64,000 bases of DNA from Paenibacillus sp. 32O-W. Lineage in GTDB: Bacteria; Bacillota; Bacilli; Paenibacillales; NBRC-103111. Position 1 is the first letter of the stretch. The number at the start of each line of letters is the position of its first letter. The translations under genes were made by a program, and so were the position numbers. Positions 1 through 8,600 of the stretch are shown in pieces. A model generated the notes under the pieces. That model saw nothing but the letters and a program-made list of their open reading frames with translations, did not search any database and had not been told where the DNA came from. Location: assembly GCF_007679495.1 (NCBI RefSeq), contig NZ_VEGP01000018.1, positions 28,755 through 92,754 on the forward strand, in the 5' to 3' direction.

Positions 1-200
1 ACGGACAAATATAAGCCGGCGGCAATTGTCCCCTTAAGCAGATGGCCGAGCGATTGAACGCCGAGAGCTGTGTAGGAAGAAGGGATAATGAACAGGATGA
101 TTCCCATTATGACCGCAATGGCAGTTAATTCCCTGATCCATCGTTTACCCTTGGTCTCATCTAGCAGGAGGACTTGGAACACAGATGGAGCGCTACTCAT
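1..200 (-). CDS. Partial membrane protein, probable ABC permease subunit (N-terminal 66 residues)
   Basis: The reading frame starts at the ATG whose complement is at 198-200 and runs off the left edge. The visible part has a short polar N-terminus (MSSAPSVFQ), then a hydrophobic segment around residues 28-43 (IAVIMGIILFIIP) and the start of a second one. The ATG overlaps the stop codon of the ATP-binding gene by 8 bp, so the two are probably translationally coupled. By position it is the membrane partner of that ATPase. This is inference, because too little is visible to place it in a family. Confidence 0.6.
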   Translation of the reverse strand, partial: MSSAPSVFQVLLLDETKGKRWIRELTAIAVIMGIILFIIPSSYTALGVQSLGHLLKGTIAAGLYLS

Positions 201-903
201 GGCCAATCACCCGGAAGAAGGTTTCTTGCACTGAGTGATTCCTGCTAACCGTTACCGATTCTTGAATGGTTCCCCCATGAAGAATGAAGGCTTCATCGCA
301 TATCCGGTCCACGATCGGGAACAGATGGGTAGACAGCAGGACGGCATTCCCTTGCGTCACATAGGTTCGCAGCTCCCGGTAGAAGCTTTCGATGGCTACC
401 GCGTCCAGACCGACCAACGGCTCGTCCAGAATGAGCAGCGGGCATCGCAGCAGCAGCGCATTGATCAATGCCGTCTTCTGTCTGTTGCCCAGCGACAAGG
501 AACCGATTTTCTGATGAAGAAACTGGTCGAAGGAGAAGGTCCCGCAAAGCTCCGCCAGCCGGGCCGAATCCGGAGTTGTGCCATATAACCGATGCACAAA
601 TTCGATAAAACCAAGCGGCGACATCTCATCGAATAAATCGGGATGATCCGGGATAAAGCATCGATAACGCTTCAGCCGCATCTCATTGCCGGACGTCAGC
701 TTCTCGCCGCAATAACGGATTTCCCCGCTGTATTGGCCGTGTATGGAGGTAAGGATGTGGAGCAGGGTCGTTTTGCCCGCACCGTTGGCGCCGAGCAAGG
801 CATAAACCTTCCCTCCCTCAATCTGTAGATGTACTTCGTTGATAACCGGCTTATTTTTCGTATACCAGCCGGTCAGGCGATGGGTTTCCAGTATCATATG
901 CAT
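193..903 (-). CDS. ABC transporter ATP-binding protein
   Basis: A single nucleotide-binding domain of 236 residues, the usual size for a stand-alone ABC ATPase. Walker A is GANGAGKTT at residues 38-46. The signature is the variant LSLGNRQ at 136-142 rather than LSGGQ. Walker B is LLILDEP near 156-162 and the switch histidine sits in STH near 190. The Q-loop position reads PDHPD, as in the EcsA/CcmA-like subgroup that often lacks the glutamine. It should energise a membrane partner encoded by the overlapping downstream gene. The start at 903 has AAGG eight bases upstream, but an ATG six bases further in (897) is equally possible. Substrate and direction of transport cannot be told. Confidence 0.88.
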   Translation of the reverse strand: MHMILETHRLTGWYTKNKPVINEVHLQIEGGKVYALLGANGAGKTTLLHILTSIHGQYSGEIRYCGEKLTSGNEMRLKRYRCFIPDHPDLFDEMSPLGFIEFVHRLYGTTPDSARLAELCGTFSFDQFLHQKIGSLSLGNRQKTALINALLLRCPLLILDEPLVGLDAVAIESFYRELRTYVTQGNAVLLSTHLFPIVDRICDEAFILHGGTIQESVTVSRNHSVQETFFRVIGHE

Positions 904-913
904 TCACCCGGCC

Positions 914-1093
914 TTACTTCTCCGATTTTTTCATTGTGCTATAGAGCTTGACCCCCATTCCTAGCACAACCGCAAACGCTGCGACAGACAACCATGGATT
1001 GCCCTTGGCTGCATAAACGACGCCTCCAGTCCCCCATATAATAATCATGATGACGGCGAATATGATTTTTTTGTTCTTCGTATCCAGCAGCAT
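914..1093 (-). CDS. Small two-segment membrane protein, first gene of the ABC operon
   Basis: A 59-residue protein with two hydrophobic stretches (about residues 10-28 and 34-48) and a basic C-terminus ending MKKSEK. The start at 1093 is chosen because AAGGGGG lies about seven bases upstream; a longer frame up to 1252 has no ribosome site and an unnatural composition. It ends 10 bp before the ATP-binding gene, so it is probably co-transcribed with it. It may be an accessory subunit of that transporter, but no family is recognised. Confidence 0.6.
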   Translation of the reverse strand: MLLDTKNKKIIFAVIMIIIWGTGGVVYAAKGNPWLSVAAFAVVLGMGVKLYSTMKKSEK

Positions 1094-1268
1094 GGCTGCA
1101 GCCCCCTTCATAGTTGTTACTATTATTGTAACGGACTGCTGGGAGCATATAGCTTTATTGTCTTCAAAGGCCGCATATCCGTAGTGACTGCGGTTATGCG
1201 GCAGCCCGTAATGACGGTCAGGACCGGATCGGGCACGGTCAGGATGCGCCAAGGGGGCTTCGGGAGCT

Positions 1269-1407
1269 GATTGTTATCCGCCTAAACGGCGACACACCAG
1301 TGACATGGATGACTAACTGTCCTGAAAATTGCACGGCCAACCACTCACCTTGTCCTGATTGTTATCCCCCTGACGGCGACACACTAGTGACATGGATGAC
1401 TAACTGT
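1269..1407. repeat. Two copies of an about 51-bp direct repeat, 88 bp apart
   Basis: Segments 1269-1320 and 1357-1407 match almost base for base. Both contain GATTGTTATCC, CGGCGACACAC and end GACATGGATGACTAACTGT. The second copy runs directly into the palindrome CTGTATTTTATACAG (1404-1418). No reading frame covers them. Confidence 0.75.
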
Positions 1408-1452
1408 ATTTTATACAGGCAAATTCCGGGCTTGCTTCAAAAGTGACTGAAT

Positions 1453-1876
1453 TAACTGGAGAAACTACACTTAGATTTGAGGTTTTTGGCTGATATCGCC
1501 TTTTCTCCCCAAAATACCTGTAGTTTTTCCAGTTAGTATTTCTCTTTTCGCCTTAAGGGGGCAAAATAACTGTAGAAAATCCATTTAGACCCCCATGCCG
1601 CTGACCGCGACACCATCAGATGATGAAAATGGATGGATTATCAAGGTAGAATAGAGTTGAATTGCTTCAATAGTGTGAAATTTGAAAACTAAATGGATTT
1701 CATCCAGTAAGATTTCTATATTCGGAAGAAATATGGAAACTAACTGGAAAACCTACAGCTAGTTTGCGCCAAAACAGCCGTTTCGCCCAAAGTTGCCCAT
1801 TTTAACTGTAGTTTATCCAGTTAGTTTGATCATTTTCGCCCATTCGCTTGAATCTACCTGTACAAAATACAGTTAG
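1453..1876. repeat. Two modules of inverted and direct TAACTG-type core repeats
   Basis: Core units related to CTGTAGTTTATCCAGTTAG occur at 1518, 1570, 1806 and 1858 on the plus strand, and as reverse complements at 1453-1470 and 1740-1762. A further imperfect palindromic unit sits at 1689-1711. In both modules (1453-1588 and 1740-1876) an inverted core is followed 48 bp later by a direct core, and 52 bp after that by a second direct core. Several cores are palindromic in themselves, for example CTGTA/TACAG around four bases at 1858. The interval 1094-2060 contains no credible gene. Confidence 0.75.
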
Positions 1877-2060
1877 ACGTGCCGCTCCGCTTGTAACGAT
1901 GCCTGCAGACGGTAAATAGACGGATTTTCAAGGTAGTTAACCATACCCACGTTTGGTGAGCTGCCAGGCGATAGTTTATACCCCCTTCGAAGCAGCCGCC
2001 AGGCGAAGATAGCAAATATTTCGAGGTCGGTGCACGAAGGGGCCGTCTCAAAAATGAAGC

Positions 2061-2103
2061 AAAAAGGACCCTGAATCCCACTATGAGTAGGAACGGGGTC
2101 CTT
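2061..2103 (-). terminator. Rho-independent terminator of the ABC exporter gene
   Basis: An inverted repeat (AAGGACCC/GGGGTCCTT arms, with weaker pairing further in) lies 42 bp beyond the exporter stop. Read on the minus strand it ends in GGGTCCTTTTT. Its flank (AAAATGAAGC) and stem closely resemble the terminator at 36975-37021. Confidence 0.75.
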
Positions 2104-2144
2104 CACGTGAAAAATTATAACCGACTTAGGGGACAGCCCTTCAT

Positions 2145-3872
2145 TCACGCATGCAGATATTGAGCCTGATGAAGTCTGCTGTATATGCCGCCGGAAGCGA
2201 CAAGCTCGGAATGCCGGCCCTGCTCTGCGATGCCGCTCTCGTCGATGACGATGATCCGGTCCGCGTTCTTGATCGTTGCCAGCCGGTGCGCGATGACCAG
2301 CGTCGTTCTTCCGACGGACAGCTCGGCCAGCGATTGCTGAATCGCCGCTTCGGTCTCGGTGTCAAGCGCCGACGTCGCTTCATCCAGAATCAGGATCGGA
2401 GGATTCTTCAAGAACATTCTGGCGATCGCCAGCCGCTGCTTCTGTCCTCCGGACAGCTTGACGCCCCGCTCCCCGATGACCGTATCCATTCCATCCGGCA
2501 ATTGGCGGATCATCTCTTCCAACGACGCCCGCCTGGCCGCCTCCCAGATTTGCTCCTCCGTAGCTTTCAGATCTCCGTATGCGATGTTCTCCCGGATCGT
2601 TCCCGAGAAGAGGAATACATCCTGCTGAACAATGCCGATATTTCTCCGCAATGATTGCAGCGTCATGTCCCGGATATCCAGACCGTCTATCGTAATCCGG
2701 CCTCCGGTCACGTCATAGAACCTTGGAAGCAGGCTGCAAATCGTCGTTTTACCGGCACCGGAAGGGCCCACGAACGCAACCGTTTCTCCTGCGCGAATCG
2801 ACAGGTGGATGCCGTTCAGAATACTCCGATCCGGCTCATAGCCGAACGTCACGTTCTCGAAGCGGATATCTCCCCGCAGCGAGTCAACGGCCACGGCATC
2901 CTTCGCATCGGCGATATCCGGTTCGGTGTCGATAATCTCCACATATCGCTTAAACCCTGCGATCCCTTTCGGATAACTCTCGATCACGGCGTTGATCTTC
3001 TCAATCGGACGGAAGAAGATATTCGACAGCAGAAGGAAAGCCATGAATTCTCCCAGCTCGATTCTGCCCTTGATATAAAACCACGCTCCGCACACCATCA
3101 CAAAAATGGTGATCAACCGCATCAGCATGTAGCTGACGGAGATGCTCCGGGCCATTGTCTTGTAAGCCATCAGCTTCGTCTCGCGGAAGTTTCGGTTGTC
3201 GACCGCGAACAGCTCCTTCTCATGCTCTTCGTTAGCGAACGATTGCACGACGCGAATCCCGCCCACGTTCTCCTCGATCCGGGCGTTAAAGTTGCCGACG
3301 TTGGAGAACAACCGGCGGTAAGTGGTGGTCATTCTTCCCCCGAACAAAATAATTAGCCACGCCATAATCGGTACGATAATGAACGTCAGCAGGGCAAGCT
3401 CCAGATTAATGTAAGCCATCAGTGTAAAAGAGCCCGCGAGCGTCATGACGGCAATGAACACGTCTTCCGGCCCGTGATGGGCGAGCTCCCCGATTTCGTT
3501 CAGGTCGTTCGTCACCCTGCCTACCAGATGACCCGTCTTGTGATTGTCGAAGAACCGGAACGACAGCTTCTGGATGTGCTCGAACATTTTCCGCCGCATG
3601 TCCGTCTCGATATTGATGCCCAGCATATGCCCCCAATAGGTGACGATATAGTTCAGGACGGTATTAAGCGCGTAGACGCATAACAGCCCTAATGAAGCCA
3701 GCACGATCATCCCCCAGTTCCCCACCGGGAGCAGATCGTCGATAAATTTGCTAATCGCAAGCGGGAAAGCAAGCTCCAGGAGACCCGCGATGACCGCGCA
3801 TCCAAAATCCAGCATAAACAAACCTTTATAAGGCCGGTAATACGAAAAAAATCGTCGCAACAACTGCCACAT
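2145..3872 (-). CDS. ABC exporter, fused permease and ATPase (MsbA/LmrA type)
   Basis: A 575-residue half-transporter with about six membrane helices in the first 310 residues, followed by a nucleotide-binding domain. That domain shows Walker A GPSGAGKTT, the canonical signature LSGGQKQR, Walker B ILILDEATSALD and the switch AHRLAT. This is the standard architecture of homodimeric or heterodimeric multidrug or lipid exporters of Bacillota. AGAGGAGA precedes the ATG by about nine bases. It lies 5 bp downstream of a small conserved gene, so the two share a transcript controlled from the palindromes at 4249-4291. The substrate is unknown. Confidence 0.92.
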   Translation of the reverse strand: MWQLLRRFFSYYRPYKGLFMLDFGCAVIAGLLELAFPLAISKFIDDLLPVGNWGMIVLASLGLLCVYALNTVLNYIVTYWGHMLGINIETDMRRKMFEHIQKLSFRFFDNHKTGHLVGRVTNDLNEIGELAHHGPEDVFIAVMTLAGSFTLMAYINLELALLTFIIVPIMAWLIILFGGRMTTTYRRLFSNVGNFNARIEENVGGIRVVQSFANEEHEKELFAVDNRNFRETKLMAYKTMARSISVSYMLMRLITIFVMVCGAWFYIKGRIELGEFMAFLLLSNIFFRPIEKINAVIESYPKGIAGFKRYVEIIDTEPDIADAKDAVAVDSLRGDIRFENVTFGYEPDRSILNGIHLSIRAGETVAFVGPSGAGKTTICSLLPRFYDVTGGRITIDGLDIRDMTLQSLRRNIGIVQQDVFLFSGTIRENIAYGDLKATEEQIWEAARRASLEEMIRQLPDGMDTVIGERGVKLSGGQKQRLAIARMFLKNPPILILDEATSALDTETEAAIQQSLAELSVGRTTLVIAHRLATIKNADRIIVIDESGIAEQGRHSELVASGGIYSRLHQAQYLHA

Positions 3873-3877
3873 TGCCG

Positions 3878-4231
3878 TTATTTCTCCTCTCTGCCATCTG
3901 GGGGATCGCCATTATCCGGTTGGGGATCCTCCTCCTGTAGATCAAATAAGCGAATATATTCTTCTATAACGTGGTCGAGCGCCTTGAGCTCACCGGATAT
4001 GACCGGTTTGATCGTTTCATATTCAGGCTCGCCAAGCTGTTTGGCCACCGTGGCACGCCTGGACTGCAAATGCTCCAGGAAAGCCAATATTCGCCCTCTT
4101 CTGAACGTTTGCGGGCCAGGCATCCCATAGCGAGAGCCATGCCGTCCGTGACGGTCTCCTCGATGTTCGCGACTTTCCACGCTTTCGCCACGATACCTTC
4201 CTTCAATTCGTTCTCGATATCCACCTCTCAT
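3878..4231 (-). CDS. Small conserved protein co-transcribed with the ABC exporter
   Basis: A 117-residue protein. The first half is rich in Arg, Gly and His and probably disordered. The second half looks folded and helical (QTFRRGRILAFLEHL ... VISGELKALDHVIEEYIRLF), with an acidic tail. The start at 4231 is chosen because GGAGGG precedes it by about seven bases; a longer in-frame start has none. It sits 5 bp upstream of the exporter. The basic N-terminus suggests contact with nucleic acid or membrane, and a regulatory role is possible, but no DNA-binding domain is recognised. Another frame over the same bases (3964-4224) is less likely, as it lacks a ribosome site. Confidence 0.65.
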   Translation of the reverse strand: MRGGYRERIEGRYRGESVESREHRGDRHGRHGSRYGMPGPQTFRRGRILAFLEHLQSRRATVAKQLGEPEYETIKPVISGELKALDHVIEEYIRLFDLQEEDPQPDNGDPPDGREEK

Positions 4232-4248
4232 TTTGCACCCTCCTTTTC

Positions 4249-4291
4249 GTATACATACGTATACACTATCATTTTGTATACAAATGTATAC
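4249..4291. promoter_or_regulatory. Two 16-bp GTATAC palindromes, probable operator
   Basis: GTATACATACGTATAC (4249-4264) and GTATACAAATGTATAC (4276-4291) are matching inverted repeats with centres 27 bp apart. They lie just upstream of the ribosome site of the exporter operon. The spacing and symmetry suit a dimeric winged-helix repressor such as a PadR or GntR protein bound at two sites. No such regulator gene is next to them. Confidence 0.65.
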
Positions 4292-4385
4292 TAAAAGATG
4301 CGCCATGTCAATAGTTCAGCAGGGATTTTTTTACAAAAGGTTGCATCCTCCCTCCTTAAAATTCAGCCATGCTGCTGTGTAACGC

Positions 4386-4421
4386 AAAGAACCACTCCTT
4401 CTGTCCAGGTGTGGTTCTCTT
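4386..4421 (-). terminator. Terminator-like hairpin downstream of the ASCH-like gene
   Basis: AGAACCAC (4388-4395) pairs with GTGGTTCT (4411-4418). On the minus strand the stem is followed by TTT. It lies about 140 bp beyond the stop at 4560. Confidence 0.55.
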
Positions 4422-4559
4422 AAGTTCATGATTATCTTACACAGGCTGTACTCCAACTAACGACGGTTCCTTTGATGTGTACTTTATTATTTATCTTGTA
4501 GTGCTCTAGTACTTTTTTACCGTTTGGGGCATTTCAATCTTTCCAGTCAGACGACCCAC

Positions 4560-5027
4560 TTAAGACATCTCCGCTGCAGCTTTTAATCGCTGAATTAAGG
4601 TTGCTTTCAGCTTGGGATTTGACTCTAGATGGATATAAGATTGCGGCGCCGTAAAGCGATAGGTCTTTCTAAGCTCTTCTAGAGTTAGTGGTTCTATCTC
4701 ACGAATCGATATGATGGGTATGGCAAATCCGGTTTCCAATCCGTTCATATACCTAGATATTCCTTCCATACTTCCGGACCCTTCCAGTTCGGCGATACGG
4801 CCAATATTCTCAACTTTATCAATAATCGGCTTGCCAAATTCGATGTAAGCTGTGATTTCTTTTATTGGAGAACTGACATAAATGAAAGCATTAACGGATG
4901 TACTAAGGAACTTTCTGCGAAATTCATGTTTTTTGGATCCTTCCAAAATCTCACGATAGGGATCAGGTTGTAGGCTCAAGATAATTATTCGTTTGTCTTC
5001 AGGGATTTCAAATTCCAACTGCTGCAT
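4560..5027 (-). CDS. ASCH/PUA-like domain protein
   Basis: A 155-residue soluble protein. The N-terminal part reads IILSLQPDPYREILEGSKKHEFRRKF, interrupted here for clarity as IILSLQPDPYREILEG then SKKHEFRRKF. This is the pattern of ASCH-fold proteins, in which a G-x-K-x-x-E-x-R motif forms the putative nucleic-acid pocket. Such proteins are annotated as predicted RNA-binding or transcription-associated factors. GGGAGG lies about nine bases before the ATG. It appears to be a single-gene unit. The family assignment is by motif and predicted fold and the cellular role is unknown. Confidence 0.65.
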   Translation of the reverse strand: MQQLEFEIPEDKRIIILSLQPDPYREILEGSKKHEFRRKFLSTSVNAFIYVSSPIKEITAYIEFGKPIIDKVENIGRIAELEGSGSMEGISRYMNGLETGFAIPIISIREIEPLTLEELRKTYRFTAPQSYIHLESNPKLKATLIQRLKAAAEMS

Positions 5028-5687
5028 ACTGCCTGGCCTCCCATCTATTGTAAAAAGTCATAATGCAAAGCGGTTTCTTGCCGTCCATGCTCCAATTGTC
5101 ACGTGCTGTTCCAATGATCCGTCCGCTTCATTTCCGTCGGCCCCAACCAGGGGTAAGGAATGAACAACTTCCGCATCCTCCTTCTCCCTACCTAAAAACC
5201 GCCCTGCCGCAAACAGTCGCCCCCCCTGTAACGTGAGAGGCTGCATTTTTCCATGCAGCCTCATCCCGAGTTCGAGAGGATTCCCGCATCAGCAAGCTCA
5301 AAATCCTCCATGTTCCTTCCGAAACGTCACCCGCATCAAAGTCACAGCAGCGAATCCAGAAATTCGGCAAAACTGTCTGAAATCAGGCGACGCTCGCCTG
5401 CGTCATGGTCAAGCACCCTCTTGCTTCCTGACTATGCATTTTTAGATGCCTATTATTCTATCAAATCCTTTTTCGTTCTTCCAAAGAAATATCTTGCAAT
5501 CCCGCGGGCAAACCTTACAATTACCCTCCCCTTCCAGCACAGCAGCGGCGCCTCTTGCGGCGCGCGCTGCTCTGGTTATGGGCCGGATGGCCGTACGAGC
5601 GATCGACGACCGCCGTCATGCAGTGTAATATCCCGCATTGGGTGCTGCGCATCCTTACCTCCAAGCTCTTTTGCAAATCTTTCCTGC
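5028..5687. other. Intergenic region with a perfect 10-bp stem-loop
   Basis: No credible gene is visible; the plus-strand frames continue as antisense into the giant gene. GAGGCTGCAT (5237-5246) pairs perfectly with ATGCAGCCTC (5253-5262) around a six-base loop. It has no T-tract on either strand, so it is a weak terminator at best. It could be an RNA-processing or protein-binding hairpin. Confidence 0.5.
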
Positions 5688-8600
5688 TCACTGAATGCGG
5701 TGAACCCCGATATAGTCATAAATCGATCCAATAATTCGGATGGGAACCTCCTCCTCCTTCACCACTCCATTGTCATATATAATCTTAAATCGGATGTGAT
5801 GAAACCCCTTGGGAAGCCCTCCCTCCAAGGAACCGAGCCGCTCGTCATACAGCTCGCCATGGAAGAGCACGCCGCTTTCATCGGGTTCCAGACGGGCCGT
5901 AATGGAGATGGGGCTGCCGTCTCTGCCGTTGGCCTGCAAGGAAGCAGACGCTTCACGAACCGGAGCCGGCGAGCTTTCCGTCTGCACGACGAACACTTCC
6001 CCCGAGTAAAAATCTTTAGGCGGAACGGTCGTATTATGCTCCTTCTCCTCATGCCTGACCAGCCATTCAGGAGTATGATGAACCTCGGAGCGGATCGTCA
6101 GCTCCTGAACCTGGATCGTCTTGGTAATGGAATCCGAGGCCAGACCGTCGGATACGGTCAGCTTCACAACCACCCGCCCGGGCTGCAGCCAACGCTGGTT
6201 AAAGCGGGGGGTATCGAAGGTGCTTCGCTTCCCGTCAGGCCCTTCCACCTGCCATAGATAGGTCAGTGTATCGCCATCGGGATCGGTTGCCAAGGAAAAC
6301 ACTTCGGCCGGATCTCCTTCCCACACCGGTTTGGGCGACCAATCGAAATCCGCAACCGGCGGGCGGTTAATCATCATCCAGGCGACGGGAGACCAAGGCG
6401 ACCAGATATGTCCATCATGAACACGAACATGCACCTGAAGCTTTTGCCTTGGCGGCAAATCCCTATCTACTGTCCATGAAGCTGATGTATTGGACGTATT
6501 TTGGCTCTTCTCGCCTGTATCCAGAATTACTTTCCCGGCTTCGTCCATAATCTGTAGCTGGTACGCTTTAAACACGGTTCCCGGATCCGGATCTGTCTGC
6601 TTCCATTGTAGTGTCGGCCGCAGCGTATCCATCATCGTCGGTTTTTCCTTCGTTCCGTTCGGCACCGTCATCTCTGCAGCAGGAGGACGATTCGTGATCA
6701 TCCAGCCGACGTTGGACCATGGAGAATAGTCTTGGCCATCCGTGACTCTCACCTGCACCTCATACTTCTGCCCCTGCTCCAGAGGAACATCGAGCGTCCA
6801 CTGATTAGAAGTAGCTGTCGTACTCTGAACTAATCCGGTCCTTTTGAGGAAAATTCGTCCCCATTCATCTTTAATTTGAACGTCAAACAGTTCAAAGACC
6901 GTGCCGGGATCCGGATCGCTTTGGTTCCATTTAATCGTTGGTGTCAACGTAGACACATAGGTCGGGTTTGCCTTGCTTCCGTTCGGATAGGTCAAGGTCA
7001 CGCTGGGAGGACGGTTGGCCGCGACAGGCTGCTTTACAACGATATCCTGCTCGTACCAGTCGCTCCATGCCCGGTATTCATCCGCTACGGCCAACCCAAG
7101 GGTATAGACTCCTTCTTCCGTTGGCCTTTGCAGCTTTCCTTGGATAGTTTGGCCGCTAGGTGTGACGTAATAGTATTTCTTCTGGTAAATCCCGTTATTG
7201 CCTGCATAAGCCGCCTGACAGTTTCCGAAGCTGTAGCAGCGGTCCGGATCATAGCTGCGCTCATTCCAAACCACCAGGTTGTTATTGTTGATGCTGGCCG
7301 TGAAATTCGCTATCGGCCTCCGATGGACAATAAGCGTTTTGATATCAAAATCCGAGTACTTCCGGTATTGGCCGAACACGTTGCTCGGATAACGATAATT
7401 GGGATGCGGATCGTCCATTTCCCGATACGAAATCCGGTACATTCCCACCTTATCGAAAACCGGAACCGGCGTCTTCCTCACGGAATTATGAAACGCGGAC
7501 AATCCACTCTTGCCATCCCCGATATTCAAGAACATTGTTGTATTAATATGTTCTGTCTTCCATTCCGTTTTGTCCGGAATTTTCGGGTCATTTTCAAAAT
7601 CGCTGTAGGTCGTATCATAAGTCACTTGCGTATCGACAATGGCATAACCATTGACTTCGCTTTCGGATCCGGCAGGCATCATCCGGGAGGAAATCCCCTT
7701 AAAAGCAACCGTATCATGGACGGAATATGGTCCGAATGTGCCTCGGGTGAATGTGCTATCCGTGACTTCAATGACCGGAACCCCGTTTTCATACACCTTC
7801 AGACTGCTGCCGCGCATATCGACTTTGTAGCCGGTCCAAGTATTGTCCGGAATGAAATGAGTGACTTCCCGCAGCACCTGTTTCCTTCCATTGACGATTT
7901 TGATTAACTTTATCTTAGAGCTGGTCACTTCCACACGGTACATATTTTTATGGTCCTGTATCCGGAAGCTCATGCCGGTAGGTAGATAACCTTTTTCTTG
8001 ATACGCGACCTTCTGGCTCCAAGCAATCGTGCCATTCGTCATCGGCGCCATTTGCGTGTGGATTAGCTGCCCATTGGTATGCCATTCGTTATGATCCGGC
8101 GGCTGCTCTCCTTCGTAGTTGTAAGTAAAGATTTTACTGTCATCAGCAAAGTAGATTTCTCCACCGATCAATTGAGCATACCCGTCTTCGTACCTTCCAG
8201 ACCTAAATGGCAGCTCCCCTAAGGACCTTTTGGACTTGTTGTCGGCAAGCTCAAACGTATATCCCATCAGCTCGTCATCATAAGGGTCTCGGATTTCTTT
8301 CCGGAGAATACCGATACCGTTTACGGAGTTTCGATACAACCCAGGTGTATAAGGGATTCTTCGATCCCCTTTCAGCACATTTCCGGAAACTGCGTCGTAA
8401 TACCAGTACTCCTTATTCCAAGAAGGGCCTACAGCTAGGTTTATATAACGACTGTCAGACTCGAACTCAATTTTTACCCAGTCATGATAATCCCCCATAA
8501 AAGTGTGAACAATTTCAGGTTTTCCGGTATTCCCATCCCAGCGAACCAAATAATCCGCATACTTGTTCGTAGACTGTAAATACTCCTCTATAATCTGATA

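Noticed and set aside
5253..6257. 334-codon plus-strand frame
   Set aside because: It runs antisense into the giant surface-protein gene, has no ribosome site and no recognisable domain.
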